In this document: positions 44,555 to 54,916 of the stretch, in pieces
How the letters are laid out: each line of letters begins with the position of its first letter
Position numbering within the stretch: the stretch's first letter is position 1
Source: Actinomycetaceae bacterium
GTDB taxonomy: Bacteria > Actinomycetota > Actinomycetes > Actinomycetales > Actinomycetaceae
DNA length: 64,000 bases
Reading direction: 5' to 3'
NCBI GenBank assembly: GCA_030532405.1
Contig: JAUNLF010000003.1
Coordinates: 124,001-188,000, forward strand
The notes under the pieces: generated by a model
Told to the model about the DNA's origin: nothing
What the model saw: the letters and a program-made list of their open reading frames with translations, nothing else
The model's database searches: none
Translations under genes and position numbers: made by a program

Positions 44555-45982
44555 ATGTCACGTGCCACCAAATGGATCGTCGGTTTGATTGCCGCCGTGG
44601 TAGTCGTGTTAGGCGGCTCGACCGTTGCCTACGCGTCTTACTACAGTGAGCGCGCGGTTCCCGGCAGTAAGGTTGCCGGCGAATCCGTTTCCAACATGAC
44701 CCACGACCAGATCGTTCAGCGCATCGAAGAACGCGTGAGCGACCTGACGGCGAACATCACGGTTGACGGCAAATCTTTCGAACCGAACCTTGCCGACCTG
44801 GGAGTGAGCGTTGACGCTGACGCCACTGCCACCGCGGTCATGTCGCAGTCGGCGGACGCTTGGTCACGAATCAAAGGACTTTTCGATTCCGGTGATACTC
44901 CGGCAGTAATTTCGCTGGATGAGGGCGTGCTTGACGCTTACGCTCACGAGTTGATTAAGGATCTTGGTGAGCCCGCGAAGAACGCGAGCGTGAAGTTTGA
45001 CGAAGCCGCGGAAGCTTTTGTGGCGGAGCCCGCGAGTGTTGGTCACGGCCTCGATATGGATGCTCTGCGTGAATACGCAAACCAGGCCGGCAAGAACTTG
45101 AGCGGTGAGGCCGCGGCGTTTGAGTCTTTGGAGACCGAACCTGAAATCACGACTGAACACGCCGAGCAGGTGGCGGCATCCGCTAACCAGATGATGGGTA
45201 TTCCGGTTGTTATTTCGACGGGTAACCGTGAAATCACGCCTACGGCAGCGGACCGGGCAAAGTGGGTTAACCTGCTGGGAGACGACGGGGAACTTTCAGA
45301 CAGCGCGCTCGATGAGGCCAAGATCAAGGAGTGGCTACTCGCGACCGCGGAATCCACGAACGACGATCCTATCCCCGGCATTCATAACATCAACTCCCGC
45401 GGTGATGTCGTATCGACACCGGAAGAGGGCGTACCCGGCTTTTATGTAAATAATGCCGAGGACGTGTCCACCGGCTTGATTGCTGCCTTGAAGAAGGGGG
45501 AAGCCTTCGAGGGGCTTTTCCAGTACGACCAGGTTGAGCAAGAGTTCGAAGAACGCCTAATCGCTGACGGCGCTGAAGACTTGCCGTACCAGGCGGCTCC
45601 CGGCGAGAAGTGGATCGACATTAACCTGTCCAACGCCACAACGTCCGCGTACGAGGGCGCAACAATCGTGCGCGGCCCCGTCCCGATGGTTCCGGGTGAA
45701 CCCGGCACCGAAACGGTTACGGGTGTCTTTAAGGTCTACCTGCAGTACGAAGTTCAAACCATGCGCGGCCTGAACCAAGATGGCACCACGTACGAGACGC
45801 CGAACGTCCCGTGGGTCACCTACTTCCACGGCAGCTACGCCCTGCACGGAGCCCCGTGGCGATCTAGCTTCGGATGGAACGGGCCGGGTGGCTCCCACGG
45901 CTGTGTGAACATGCCCGTCGGTGAAGCGAAGTGGTTCTACGACTTCGTTGAAATGGGCACGACAGTCGTCAGCCACTACTAA
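44555..45982 (+). CDS. L,D-transpeptidase (YkuD domain) with membrane anchor
   Basis: A 475-residue cell-wall enzyme that would make 3-3 peptidoglycan crosslinks or attach proteins. One membrane segment is at residues 7-29. Two repeated domains follow (about 35-150 and 165-290), like the VanW/peptidoglycan-binding-4 type seen in similar Gram-positive proteins. The YkuD catalytic site is at the end: His431 in ALHGAP, His448 and Cys450 in GSHGCVNMP. The ATG has a weak RBS-like AGGT. Leader region 44373-44554 is AT-rich with TATAAA; no gene seen. Confidence 0.92.
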   Translation: MSRATKWIVGLIAAVVVVLGGSTVAYASYYSERAVPGSKVAGESVSNMTHDQIVQRIEERVSDLTANITVDGKSFEPNLADLGVSVDADATATAVMSQSADAWSRIKGLFDSGDTPAVISLDEGVLDAYAHELIKDLGEPAKNASVKFDEAAEAFVAEPASVGHGLDMDALREYANQAGKNLSGEAAAFESLETEPEITTEHAEQVAASANQMMGIPVVISTGNREITPTAADRAKWVNLLGDDGELSDSALDEAKIKEWLLATAESTNDDPIPGIHNINSRGDVVSTPEEGVPGFYVNNAEDVSTGLIAALKKGEAFEGLFQYDQVEQEFEERLIADGAEDLPYQAAPGEKWIDINLSNATTSAYEGATIVRGPVPMVPGEPGTETVTGVFKVYLQYEVQTMRGLNQDGTTYETPNVPWVTYFHGSYALHGAPWRSSFGWNGPGGSHGCVNMPVGEAKWFYDFVEMGTTVVSHY

Positions 45983-45988
45983 AACGTG

Positions 45989-46022
45989 AGAGCACCCACC
46001 TCGAAATCGAGGTGGGTGCTCT
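45989..46022 (+). terminator. Hairpin terminator after the L,D-transpeptidase gene
   Basis: AGAGCACCCACCTCGA and TCGAGGTGGGTGCTCT are perfect 16-bp arms. The following bases are not T-rich, so termination may be partial. Confidence 0.75.
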
Positions 46023-46049
46023 GGCATGTGAGGGGCGATAGTACTAGAG

Positions 46050-46076
46050 TTAGCACTCGGACACTTTGAGTGCTAC
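46050..46076 (+). promoter_or_regulatory. CIRCE operator for HrcA
   Basis: TTAGCACTC, nine bases, then GAGTGCTAC matches the CIRCE consensus (TTAGCACTC-N9-GAGTGCTAA) in all but the last base. It is 75 bases before hrcA, so HrcA should repress its own operon with dnaJ. A possible promoter just before it is CTGGCA with an 18-base spacer to TAGAGT (46021-46050). Confidence 0.93.
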
Positions 46077-46150
46077 CTTTGAGGGCTTACCGGCAAACAC
46101 GCGGGTACGTCCTCGTGTAGTTGGCGCGGAAATGCTAAGGGGAGGTCACG

Positions 46151-47170
46151 ATGGCGACAGCTGATAGACGACTAGACGTTCTACGCGCGATTGTGTCGGA
46201 CTACGTAGCTACCCGCGAACCCGTAGGGTCAAAAGCGCTAGCGCAACGCTACGAACTGGGCGTATCACCCGCAACGATTCGTAACGACATGGCGGCGCTG
46301 GAAGAAGCGGGCCTGATCTACCAGCCGCACACTTCAGCGGGACGCATCCCGACCGTGCAGGGATACCGCACGTTCGTGGATCGCCTGGCCACACTAAAAC
46401 CAATGTCCCTGCCGGAACGCAGGGCAGTGGAATCGTTCCTGTCCGACGCCGTTGATATTGACGACGTCGTAGAGCGAACGGTCCGCCTGCTCGCGCAACT
46501 AACCAGGCAGGTCGCGATCGTGCAGTACCCGCACTACGACTCGGCGACGCTCGTGCGCGTCGAACTCGTAGACCTGGGGCCCGGTCGCACACTGGTCGTG
46601 GTGATTACAGACGACGGCCAGGTAGAACAGCGCGTCATCCCGGACTACTCGGTGGAAGCTGACGACCTGCGTAGCCTGCGCGACCAGATCAACGAGGTTT
46701 GCGTCGGCACCGACCTGCAAGCCCTGCCGAACCTACTATCGCCGCTTAGCATTATCGGAAACGAACAGGAACGCCAGTTCCGCACCGCCGTGTGCCAGGC
46801 CGTCACAGACCTTACGCGCCGCGGTGAAGAAGAACGGATCCTAGTTGCCGGCACCGCTAACCTCGCGCGATCGGGCGTGGACTTCACGCGCTCAATCGTG
46901 CCCGTGCTGGACGCCCTCGAAGAACAAGTCGCACTACTACGCCTGTTCTCCGCGGCATCCACCGACGACGTGACTGTCTCGATCGGCGAAGAAAACCTCC
47001 ACGACGGCTTAGTCGAAACCGCGGTAGTATCCGGCACCTACAGTTCGGAAAACTCCAACGCGCACCTAGCCGTCGTAGGCCCCGTCCGAATGGACTACGT
47101 CAACGCAATGAGCGCAGTCCACGCCGTCGGCGCCTACCTCACGCACTTCCTGCACGGGCGAGGACAATAG
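46151..47170 (+). CDS. hrcA: Heat-inducible transcription repressor HrcA
   Basis: A 339-residue repressor of heat-shock genes. The N-terminal winged helix contains RLDVLRAIVSDYVATREPVGSKAL and GVSPATIRNDMAALEEAGLIYQPHTSAGRIPT, both family signatures. The C-terminal GAF-like and dimer domain includes RSIVPVLDALEEQVALLRLF and VSIGEENLHDGL. HrcA binds CIRCE, found upstream of this gene, and is made active by GroEL. RBS is AAGGGGAGG. dnaJ follows after 108 bases. Confidence 0.96.
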   Translation: MATADRRLDVLRAIVSDYVATREPVGSKALAQRYELGVSPATIRNDMAALEEAGLIYQPHTSAGRIPTVQGYRTFVDRLATLKPMSLPERRAVESFLSDAVDIDDVVERTVRLLAQLTRQVAIVQYPHYDSATLVRVELVDLGPGRTLVVVITDDGQVEQRVIPDYSVEADDLRSLRDQINEVCVGTDLQALPNLLSPLSIIGNEQERQFRTAVCQAVTDLTRRGEEERILVAGTANLARSGVDFTRSIVPVLDALEEQVALLRLFSAASTDDVTVSIGEENLHDGLVETAVVSGTYSSENSNAHLAVVGPVRMDYVNAMSAVHAVGAYLTHFLHGRGQ

Positions 47171-47278
47171 CCGGGCTGGCCGGAACGCGGCAAACGCAGG
47201 CGGGGCACGCGCCCAGCACGCCCTCAAAAATGGACACGCAAACTTAAAAACAAGAAAAACAACTAAGGAACGAACTCG

Positions 47279-48394
47279 GTGAGCGAAGACTATTACGAAA
47301 TCCTCGGAGTAGACCGCGACGCGTCGGCTGACCAGATCAAACGCGCCTACCGCAAGCTGTCTCGCAAATACCACCCCGACATTGCCGGGCCGGAACACGA
47401 GGAAATGTTCAAGAAGGTCTCGGTAGCCTACGAAACGCTATCTAACCCGAAGAAACGCCAAAGCTACGACATGGGCGGCATGCCCGGCATGGGAAACATG
47501 GGCGGCATGGGCGGTTTCGGTGGGTTTGGTGACCTGTTCGAAACGTTCTTCTCGGCGGCAGGCGCGGGCGGCGGCCCCGTTCCCAGGGGCAGGCGCGGCC
47601 AAGACACGCTGACCGTTATTGAGGTCGGACTCGAAACGATCGCGTTTGGATCGCGCGAAGAAATCACGATCGACACGGCCGTTCGCTGCCCCACCTGTGA
47701 CGGCACGTGCTGTAAGCCGGGCACCTCCCCGCGCACGTGTACCGCGTGTAACGGGTCGGGTACGGTCCGCCAGGTGCAGCGCTCGCTGCTGGGCAACATC
47801 ATGACGCAAGCCCCGTGCCCCACGTGTGGCGGTCACGGCACGATCATTCCTGAGCCTTGTGAAGAATGCGCCGGTGAAGGCCGCGTTCACGCTAAGCGTC
47901 CGATCTCGTTTGACGTGCCCGCGGGTATTGAACACGGCACGCGCATCCGCCTGTCCGGCCAGGGTGAAGCCGGCCCCGGTGGCGGTGCCAACGGTGACCT
48001 TTACGTGGAGATTCGCGAAAAACCCCACCCCGTCTTCCGTCGCCAGGGCGACGACCTGGTTGCGGACCTGTACGTGCCCATGACGGCGGCAGCACTTGGC
48101 ACGACGATCGAACTTGAAACTCTGGACGGCCCCGAAGACATCGTGATTGAACCGGGTACCCAGCCAGGTGATGAAGTCTCGATCGACGGCCTGGGTGTTG
48201 GTCGTCTACATCGTCGAGGGCGTGGTCGCCTGCGCGCACGCATCAACGTGGAGGTACCAAAGGGTCTGTCCGACAAGGAGCGCGACCTGTTGCAACAACT
48301 CGCCGCATCGCGCGGTGAAGAGCGCGTGGAAGCGAAGACGGGTGCGGAGTCATCCGGGTTCTTTTCAAACCTTCGAGACAAGTTCACGAAATGA
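47279..48394 (+). CDS. dnaJ: Chaperone protein DnaJ (DnaJ2 type)
   Basis: A 371-residue DnaK cochaperone. The J domain (1-65) has the HPD motif in KYHPDIAG. A Gly/Met/Phe-rich linker follows ([16 protein letters not shown]). The zinc region has four repeats: [24 protein letters not shown] and CEECAGEG; the first ends in Cys where Gly is usual. The C-terminal substrate domain has [32 protein letters not shown]. The GTG start has AAGGAAC upstream. Position after hrcA is the standard actinobacterial dnaJ2 locus. Confidence 0.95.
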   Translation: MSEDYYEILGVDRDASADQIKRAYRKLSRKYHPDIAGPEHEEMFKKVSVAYETLSNPKKRQSYDMGGMPGMGNMGGMGGFGGFGDLFETFFSAAGAGGGPVPRGRRGQDTLTVIEVGLETIAFGSREEITIDTAVRCPTCDGTCCKPGTSPRTCTACNGSGTVRQVQRSLLGNIMTQAPCPTCGGHGTIIPEPCEECAGEGRVHAKRPISFDVPAGIEHGTRIRLSGQGEAGPGGGANGDLYVEIREKPHPVFRRQGDDLVADLYVPMTAAALGTTIELETLDGPEDIVIEPGTQPGDEVSIDGLGVGRLHRRGRGRLRARINVEVPKGLSDKERDLLQQLAASRGEERVEAKTGAESSGFFSNLRDKFTK

Positions 48395-49125
48395 CAACCC
48401 CGGTTTTCTTCGCTGACAGCCTTGAGGGCGTCGCCGCCGGCTCCAACCTAACCGTGGAGGGCGGCGACGCCAAACACATCCGCGTAATGCGAATCGAAGC
48501 GGGGGAGAGGCTCGACCTGGTTGACGGCCGCGGCACTCGCGCCAAGGCGCGCCTGGTGGAATCCGAAGGCGCCCTCGTCGTCGTATCAATCGAAGAAGTC
48601 GTACAGGAGCCCGAAGGGAAACCGCGGATCACCCTCGTGCAGGCCCTCGCCAAATCCGGGCGAGACGAGCTCGCCATCGAAATGGCGACCGAGCTTGGGG
48701 TCGACCGGATCATCGCGTGGCAGTCACAGCGCGCAATCGTGCGGTGGACGGGCAAAAAGCGCGAGAAAAACCTCGACAAGTGGCGGAACGTGCTACGCGC
48801 AGCAACCAAACAGGCTCGCCGCGCCAGAATCCCGCGCCTAGACTTCGCGGACTCCGCAAGCAACGTCATCGACCTTTTGCAAGACGACCAAATAATCGTC
48901 ATGCACGAATCCGCATCCACCCGGGTGTCCGAGGTCGACCAGGCCTGGGACGGGCCCGGATACGCCCTCGTGGTCGGACCAGAAGGTGGGATCACGGACG
49001 CCGAACTGGACGCGTTTAGGGAAGCGGGCGCGCAGGTCGTCCTCGTAGGCGACACCGTCATGCGCGTATCAACCGCGGCGGCCAGCGGCATTACAGTGCT
49101 GAATTTATTGACGGGCAAAGTCTAA
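48391..49125 (+). CDS. rsmE: 16S rRNA (uracil(1498)-N(3))-methyltransferase
   Basis: A 244-residue SPOUT-fold methyltransferase. It has the N-terminal PUA-like part ([20 protein letters not shown]) and the C-terminal knot with [51 protein letters not shown] and [16 protein letters not shown]; the usual motif is LG..ILR.ETA, so [13 protein letters not shown] is a small variation. The ATG overlaps the dnaJ stop by 4 bases. Conserved operon position between dnaJ and phoH. Confidence 0.94.
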   Translation: MTTPVFFADSLEGVAAGSNLTVEGGDAKHIRVMRIEAGERLDLVDGRGTRAKARLVESEGALVVVSIEEVVQEPEGKPRITLVQALAKSGRDELAIEMATELGVDRIIAWQSQRAIVRWTGKKREKNLDKWRNVLRAATKQARRARIPRLDFADSASNVIDLLQDDQIIVMHESASTRVSEVDQAWDGPGYALVVGPEGGITDAELDAFREAGAQVVLVGDTVMRVSTAAASGITVLNLLTGKV

Positions 49126-49189
49126 ACTGGCAGTGGAAGTTAAAGACTCATTGGAGACAAACTTTAGGAGACGCGGTAAATCCGAGCCC

Positions 49190-50197
49190 ATGTCTGAAAA
49201 CGATCAGCTTTTGAAGCAAGAGACAGTTCAGCTCACGATTCCTCAAAACCTAGACCCGGTGACCGTGCTGGGGCCGCAAGATGAAGTCCTGCGAACCCTG
49301 GAAAACAGCTTCCCGGGCATCACCGTGTCAGCACTTGGTAACACTCTTTCGATTACGGGTGAACCCGAAGCCGTCGCTCTGACCGCCGACCTGGCGCGCG
49401 AACTTATCGGCCTGGCTCGCAGCGGCCAATATTTGAGTGCAGAAACCGTTGAACACGCGATCGGGCTGCTTGCTAAGACGGGTACGGCAACCGCGTCAAA
49501 CGAAACGATCCTGACGGTCAAAGGGCGCGACATTCGCGCTAAGACGCCCGGCCAGCAGGCGTACGTCGACATGATCGCCAAAAACACCGTCGTGTTCGGC
49601 ATTGGACCTGCCGGCACCGGTAAAACGTACCTGGCGATGGCCATGGCCGTGAACGCCCTCCTAAGCGGAGAAGTGCGCCGCATCATCTTGACGCGCCCCG
49701 CCGTCGAAGCGGGGGAGAACCTGGGCTTCTTGCCGGGTACGCTAACAGAAAAGATCGACCCGTACCTGCGCCCTCTGTACGATGCGTTAAACGAAATGAT
49801 CGACTCCGAAGCCCTACCGCGCCTGCTCGCGGCCGGCACAATCGAAGTCGCGCCGCTCGCCTACATGCGCGGCCGCACGCTAAACGACGCGTTCATCATT
49901 TTGGACGAGGCTCAAAACACGACGCAGTCGCAGATGAAAATGTTCTTGACGCGCCTGGGCTTTCGCTCCAAAGTGGTCGTCACCGGTGACGCGTCGCAGG
50001 TGGATCTGCCGCACAATGCGACCTCGGGCCTTAAAACTGCCCACCAGATTTTGGAAGGCATCGAAGATATCGAGTTTTGCCAACTGACATCCAAGGACGT
50101 TGTTCGACACCGCCTGGTGGGCGATATCATTGACGCCTATGAGCGCTTCGATGAAGCACACGTCCAATCCACGAAGCGAAGCAGGAGGCCGCGGTGA
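49190..50197 (+). CDS. PhoH-like ATPase
   Basis: A 335-residue P-loop protein from the ATG at 49190; a GTG at 49133 is possible but lacks a site, and AGGAG at 49166 is too far for a clean choice. The Walker A motif is [17 protein letters not shown], followed by [17 protein letters not shown] and the Walker B region [23 protein letters not shown]. Its role is linked to ribosome and RNA metabolism by its conserved place before ybeY; direct biochemistry is limited. A KH-like N-terminal region is seen before the ATPase. The stop overlaps ybeY by 4 bases. Confidence 0.92.
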   Translation: MSENDQLLKQETVQLTIPQNLDPVTVLGPQDEVLRTLENSFPGITVSALGNTLSITGEPEAVALTADLARELIGLARSGQYLSAETVEHAIGLLAKTGTATASNETILTVKGRDIRAKTPGQQAYVDMIAKNTVVFGIGPAGTGKTYLAMAMAVNALLSGEVRRIILTRPAVEAGENLGFLPGTLTEKIDPYLRPLYDALNEMIDSEALPRLLAAGTIEVAPLAYMRGRTLNDAFIILDEAQNTTQSQMKMFLTRLGFRSKVVVTGDASQVDLPHNATSGLKTAHQILEGIEDIEFCQLTSKDVVRHRLVGDIIDAYERFDEAHVQSTKRSRRPR

Positions 50198-50667
50198 GTG
50201 TTGAAGTAGTTAACGAAACCGAGTTTGACATCGACGTGTCGGAGTTTCGCGACATCGCAGAATACGTCATGACGCAAATGCACGTGTCGACCGGCTCTGA
50301 GCTGTCGATCATCTTCATCGACCCCGAACCCATGGAAGAGCTGCACATCAAGTGGCTCGACCTGGAGGGACCAACCGACGTTATGAGCTTCCCGATTGAC
50401 GAGCTTCGCCCCGGCACAGCCGACAAGATCACGGGCGCCGGAATGCTCGGTGACATCGTTATTTGCCCGCAGGTCGCGCGCCAGCAATCCATCAACGCGG
50501 GGCATTCCTCCGTTGAAGAGATGCTCCTGCTGACCGTGCACGGCATTTTGCATCTGCTCGGATTCGATCACGCGGAGCCCGAGGATGAAAAAGTCATGTT
50601 CGGCCTGCAGCGCCGACTTCTGCTTACCTTCCTCGCAACCCGTGGGACGGAGCCCGTGGATGGGTAG
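50194..50667 (+). CDS. ybeY: Endoribonuclease YbeY
   Basis: A 157-residue metal-dependent RNase needed for 16S rRNA 3' end maturation and ribosome quality control. The zinc site is [11 protein letters not shown] near residues 116-126, the HGxLHLxGxDH motif. [16 protein letters not shown] is the other family signature. GTG start inside the phoH stop. It overlaps the following CorC-type gene by 8 bases. Confidence 0.96.
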   Translation: MSVEVVNETEFDIDVSEFRDIAEYVMTQMHVSTGSELSIIFIDPEPMEELHIKWLDLEGPTDVMSFPIDELRPGTADKITGAGMLGDIVICPQVARQQSINAGHSSVEEMLLLTVHGILHLLGFDHAEPEDEKVMFGLQRRLLLTFLATRGTEPVDG

Positions 50668-51952
50668 CATCCCACTTGGATTCCTAATATCGACCTCAAT
50701 AATCGTTGTTTTCGTCGCGGCCATCCTGGTTGCGGCGGAGTCGTCGATTTCGCGTCTTTCAAAAGCGGCCGTTGAAGATCTGATTGAAGATAAGCGCAAG
50801 AGGGCGAGGCGCCTGGACGCGTTGCTTGATGATCGCCGCCGCACCGCACTGTCTGCGCGGGCGGGCAGAATCGCGTTGCAAACTGCCGCCGCCGTTGCGA
50901 TCACCATTGCATTGACGGAGGGCGGGTGGCCGTGGTGGGTCATCCTGCTCCTTTCGATCGGTGTGAACTGGTTGGTTGCCTACGTGATCATCTCGGTGAT
51001 TCCGCAGCAGATTGCGTGGCGTAACCCCGAGGGTGTAGCGCTGGCCACCACACCGCTGATGGAGTTCTTGCGCAAACTCAGCCGGCTTGGCGAACCCGTG
51101 ATGCGCCTGCTTCGCAAGTTCCTGCCCGCCTCCCCGCAGACCGCGGCTGAAGCGCGCGCCGAAATGACTGAAGAGATGCGCGAGGTCGTCGACCAGGTTG
51201 GCGAAACCGAAGGGTTTGAGGACGAGGACCGCGAAATGCTACGCGCGGTTTTCGAGCTCGGCCACACTTACGTTCGTGAAGTCATGGTCCCGCGCACCGA
51301 CATGGTCACGATCGGGGCGGACACACCGCTTCGCAAGGCGATCACACTGTTTGTGCGTTCGGGCTACTCGCGTATTCCCGTGATTGGTGAAAACACGGAT
51401 GATGTCGTTGGAATCATGTACTTCAAGGACGTCGTCTCCAGGTTGCACTACCGTCCGCAGGACGAGAACAAGCTGGTGCGCGACATTTGCCGCGAACCGC
51501 ACTTTGTACCCGAGATGACTCTTGCCGACGACGAGCTGCGCCGCATGCAAAATGCGCGCGTTCACATGGTGTTGGTCGTCGACGAATACGGGGGCATTGC
51601 CGGCCTGCTCACCATCGAGGACCTGATCGAAGAGATCGTGGGCGAAGTGAACGACGAACACGACCGCAACGTCGTCGAACCCGAAGAAGTAAGCCCCGGA
51701 GTGTGGCGCGTCCCCGCCCGTTATCCGATTGACGAACTTGGCGAATTGCTTGGCATGGAAATCGAAGATGAGGACGTTGACTCCGTTGGCGGCCTACTCC
51801 AAAAGGCAATGGGCAAGGTACCCCTGCCCGGTGCGCGTACAATCGCTCTAGGAGTCGACATGACCGCTGAAGAGGCCATTGGGCGCCGCCGCCAGATTGG
51901 CACAATCGTCGCCACTAAAGCCACCATCCAAAACGAAGAAGAAAGCGAATGA
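50660..51952 (+). CDS. CNNM/CorC-type membrane protein with CBS pair
   Basis: A 430-residue protein of the hemolysin-C/CorC group. The ATG at 50660 ([12 protein letters not shown]) is preferred since it follows GGAG and begins the DUF21 membrane region; an upstream in-frame ATG would read through the ybeY tail. Membrane segments are at about 5-25, 75-95 and 100-120. The CBS pair starts at [19 protein letters not shown] and continues through [24 protein letters not shown], and the C-terminal CorC domain has the [18 protein letters not shown] pattern. Family members are linked to magnesium or cobalt transport. Confidence 0.92.
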   Translation: MGSIPLGFLISTSIIVVFVAAILVAAESSISRLSKAAVEDLIEDKRKRARRLDALLDDRRRTALSARAGRIALQTAAAVAITIALTEGGWPWWVILLLSIGVNWLVAYVIISVIPQQIAWRNPEGVALATTPLMEFLRKLSRLGEPVMRLLRKFLPASPQTAAEARAEMTEEMREVVDQVGETEGFEDEDREMLRAVFELGHTYVREVMVPRTDMVTIGADTPLRKAITLFVRSGYSRIPVIGENTDDVVGIMYFKDVVSRLHYRPQDENKLVRDICREPHFVPEMTLADDELRRMQNARVHMVLVVDEYGGIAGLLTIEDLIEEIVGEVNDEHDRNVVEPEEVSPGVWRVPARYPIDELGELLGMEIEDEDVDSVGGLLQKAMGKVPLPGARTIALGVDMTAEEAIGRRRQIGTIVATKATIQNEEESE

Positions 51953-52953
51953 CCGTGCGCTTCCCATCCGATGATGAACTAATGGACGGCCCGAACGCCG
52001 CCGAAGATGCCGACGGCAATTTTGAAGGACTTATCGAACGCGATTGGGATGAGGACTTCCGCGCGGGTTTCATCGCCATCGTGGGGCGTCCCAACGTTGG
52101 TAAATCCACGCTCACAAACGCGATGGTAGGCGAGAAGATCGCGATTACCTCAATGCGCCCCGAAACTACGCGCCACGCCGTTCGCGGGGTTGTGCAGGGC
52201 GACGACTATCAGTTGGTCTTGGTGGATACACCGGGCTATCACCGTCCTCGTACACTTTTAGGACAGCGACTAAACGACGAGGTGCGCGAATCGCTGTCCA
52301 GTGTTGACGCGATCTTGTTCTGCCTGCCCTCCGACCAAAAGGTAGGCCCCGGCGACGAGTTCATTGCCCGCCAGCTGCGCGGCATCAAAGTCCCGATCAT
52401 CGCGGTTGCAACAAAAACCGACATCGCCGGCAAAGAACGCGTCATGAAGCACCTGATCGACATCGACAAGCTGGGGGACTGGGAAGAAATCATCCCAGTC
52501 TCCGCGGTCAAGGGCGAACAGATCGACGTGCTGAAAGAACAGCTCGCGAAGCGCATGCCCCTGTCGCCGCCGCTGTACCCGCGCGACATGACCACCGACG
52601 AATCGCGCGAAGTCATGATCGCCGAGCTGATCCGCGAAGCCGCGTTGGAGGGCGTGCGGGACGAACTTCCACACTCGCTCGCGGTCCAAGTTGAGGAAAT
52701 CGTAGAGCGGAAGAAGAAGCCGAACCAGAACTACCCGGCGATGCTTGACATTCACGTGAACCTGTACGTGGAGCGCGACTCGCAAAAGGCGATCATCATC
52801 GGCAAGGGCGGATCGCGCCTAAAGCACGTTGGCATGCGTGCGCGCCGCGAAGTGGAGGCGTACCTGAACCGCCGCGTTTACCTGCACCTGCACGTTCGCA
52901 CGGCTAAAGACTGGCAGCGCGATCCGAAGATGCTCGGTAAACTCGGGTTCTAG
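51949..52953 (+). CDS. era: GTPase Era
   Basis: A 334-residue GTPase that binds the 3' end of 16S rRNA in 30S assembly. G1 is GRPNVGKST (46-54), G3 DTPGYHRPRT, G4 TKTD (in place of NKxD, usual in the actinobacterial branch) and the KH domain ends with AIIIGKGGSRLKHVGMRARREVEAYL. About 38 acidic residues precede the G domain, longer than in E. coli Era. ATG overlaps the previous stop by 4 bases. End of the hrcA-to-era cluster. Confidence 0.96.
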   Translation: MTVRFPSDDELMDGPNAAEDADGNFEGLIERDWDEDFRAGFIAIVGRPNVGKSTLTNAMVGEKIAITSMRPETTRHAVRGVVQGDDYQLVLVDTPGYHRPRTLLGQRLNDEVRESLSSVDAILFCLPSDQKVGPGDEFIARQLRGIKVPIIAVATKTDIAGKERVMKHLIDIDKLGDWEEIIPVSAVKGEQIDVLKEQLAKRMPLSPPLYPRDMTTDESREVMIAELIREAALEGVRDELPHSLAVQVEEIVERKKKPNQNYPAMLDIHVNLYVERDSQKAIIIGKGGSRLKHVGMRARREVEAYLNRRVYLHLHVRTAKDWQRDPKMLGKLGF

Positions 52954-53021
52954 CCAGCACGCCCTCATCCACAATATGAAACAAAAATAACTCGTAGATG
53001 GAAGCGTCGTAAGTTAGAGGC

Positions 53022-53066
53022 GTGCGCTTTTCTTGGCTACTCCTTAGTTGCCGCGTTGAGGCCTAA
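53022..53066 (+). CDS. Putative leuA leader peptide
   Basis: A short frame encodes MRFSWLLLSCRVEA with three consecutive Leu codons (CTA CTC CTT). It ends at a TAA inside the stem of a large hairpin that lies between it and leuA, the layout of ribosome-mediated attenuation. AGAGG is only one base before the GTG, so either that site is not used or the transcript is leaderless: TAAGTT at 53010-53015 would place the first transcribed base near the GTG. Leader control of leuA has been predicted in Actinobacteria. Confidence 0.55.
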   Translation: MRFSWLLLSCRVEA

Positions 53067-53092
53067 AAGTCCTTTGGGCCCCCTCGACGCGG
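53051..53092 (+). promoter_or_regulatory. Attenuator-like hairpin upstream of leuA
   Basis: CCGCGTTGAGG (53051-53061) pairs with CCTCGACGCGG (53082-53092), one mismatch, with further inner pairing between CCTAAA and TTTGGG. It overlaps the end of the leader peptide so that a ribosome stalled at the Leu codons could change the fold. Confidence 0.6.
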
Positions 53093-53136
53093 AGTTTGCC
53101 ACGGCCTGAACCCCGTTATAACAATCTGGAGTAAAA

Positions 53137-54897
53137 ATGCGGACTTCACCGCGAATCTCGGCGCAAAAGCCGTCAAACATGCCAATCGAAAAGTATCGCC
53201 CGTTCCTGCAAACAAACCCGGTTTCGCTGCCCGATCGACAGTGGCCAAATAAGACGATTACGAGGGCGCCTCGCTGGCTGTCCACCGACCTGCGCGACGG
53301 TAACCAGGCGCTGATCGAACCCATGGATCCGCATCGCAAACGCGAAATGTTCGACCTGCTGGTTGCCCGTGGGTTCAAGGAAATCGAAATCGGATTCCCC
53401 GCCGCGTCGCAAACCGATTACGACTTCGTACGTTCCCTGATCGAAGATGATGCGGTTCCCGAGGACGTTACCGTGTCGGTGCTGACCCAGTCGCGCACCG
53501 AGATCATCCACCGCACGATCGAGTCGCTGGAGGGCTTCCACCGCGCGAACGTGCACCTGTACAACGCGACCGCCCCGGTCTTCCGTGACATTGTGTTCCG
53601 CAACGACAAGGCCGCCACGATCGACCTTGCCGTGACGGGCACGCGCGAAGTCATCGCGCATGCAGAGAAGATCCTGGGTGATGACACGATCTTCGGATTC
53701 CAGTATTCGCCGGAGATCTTTGTAGACACAGAACTTGAGTTCGCCCTCGAAGTATCCGAAGCGGTAATGGATATTTGGCAACCCGAAGAAGGGCGCGAAA
53801 TCATTTTGAACCTGCCCGCAACTGTGGAGCGTGCAACGCCGAATATTTACGCCGACCAGATCGAATGGATGTCGCGAAACCTGTCGCGGCGCGAACACAT
53901 CGCACTTTCCGTGCACCCGCACAACGACCGTGGAACCGGCGTTGCCACGGCGGAGCTGGCAATGATGGCCGGCGCTGACCGCGTGGAAGGTTGCCTGCTG
54001 GGGCAGGGTGAGCGCACCGGCAACGTCGACCTCATCACGCTGGGCATGAACCTGTTCTCGCAGGGCGTTGACCCCGAAATCGACCTGTCTAACATCGACG
54101 AGATGCGACGCACAGTTGAACACTGCACTCGCATGCAAACCCCGGCCCGCCACCCGTACGTTGGGGACCTGGTGTACACGTCGTTCTCGGGCTCGCACCA
54201 AGACGCCATCAAGAAGGGATTCGCGGCCCGCGAAAAGAAAGTCAAGGCGGCGGGCGGCGACGAGAACGCCGTCATCTGGGAAGTCCCGTACCTGCCCATT
54301 GACCCGCACGACATCGGACGCGACTACGAGGCCGTTGTCAGGGTGAACTCCCAGTCGGGCAAGGGCGGAGTTGCCTACCTCATGCAAACCGCGCACAACC
54401 TGGATCTGCCCAGGCGCCTGCAAATCGAGTTCTCTCAGGCAATTAAACGCCACACCGATACCTTTGGCGGCGAGATCGACGCGGCAACCCTTTGGACTGT
54501 GTTTGCCGACGAGTACCTGCCGGCCTCATTCGCGGAAGGTTTGAAACCGTGGGGCAAGTTCTCGCTGGATCGCGCAAAAATCATTGCGCATGACGAAGAT
54601 AACGACGACGTCAAACTGTCGATCGACATCCACAGGAGCGGCGAGGCCGTGCACGTGGAATCGAAGGGTAACGGCCCGGTCGATGCGTTCGTAAGCGGTA
54701 TGAACGACATTGGCGTAGACGTGCGCGTGCTGGACTACGCCGAACACGCCATGAGCCAGGGCGGTGACGCGAAGGCGGCCGCATACATCGAAGCCGCGGT
54801 TGAGGGGCAAATCGTGTGGGGCGTTGGCATCCACCCCTCGATCACGCAGGCCACGATCCTCGCCGTGCTATCTGCCATAAACCGCGCTTACCGCTGA
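53137..54897 (+). CDS. leuA: 2-isopropylmalate synthase
   Basis: A 586-residue enzyme for the first step of leucine synthesis, joining acetyl-CoA and 2-ketoisovalerate. The catalytic TIM barrel begins with STDLRDGNQALIEPM (metal Asp), with HPHNDRGTGVATAEL carrying two metal His and GCLLGQGERTGNVDL following. The C-terminal leucine-sensing domain covers about residues 470-586. It is the long actinobacterial form (LeuA type 2) rather than the 515-residue proteobacterial type. GGAG precedes the ATG by six bases. A Leu leader peptide lies 70 bases upstream. Confidence 0.96.
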   Translation: MRTSPRISAQKPSNMPIEKYRPFLQTNPVSLPDRQWPNKTITRAPRWLSTDLRDGNQALIEPMDPHRKREMFDLLVARGFKEIEIGFPAASQTDYDFVRSLIEDDAVPEDVTVSVLTQSRTEIIHRTIESLEGFHRANVHLYNATAPVFRDIVFRNDKAATIDLAVTGTREVIAHAEKILGDDTIFGFQYSPEIFVDTELEFALEVSEAVMDIWQPEEGREIILNLPATVERATPNIYADQIEWMSRNLSRREHIALSVHPHNDRGTGVATAELAMMAGADRVEGCLLGQGERTGNVDLITLGMNLFSQGVDPEIDLSNIDEMRRTVEHCTRMQTPARHPYVGDLVYTSFSGSHQDAIKKGFAAREKKVKAAGGDENAVIWEVPYLPIDPHDIGRDYEAVVRVNSQSGKGGVAYLMQTAHNLDLPRRLQIEFSQAIKRHTDTFGGEIDAATLWTVFADEYLPASFAEGLKPWGKFSLDRAKIIAHDEDNDDVKLSIDIHRSGEAVHVESKGNGPVDAFVSGMNDIGVDVRVLDYAEHAMSQGGDAKAAAYIEAAVEGQIVWGVGIHPSITQATILAVLSAINRAYR

Positions 54898-54916
54898 CGT
54901 ATGCGACAATACGGGC

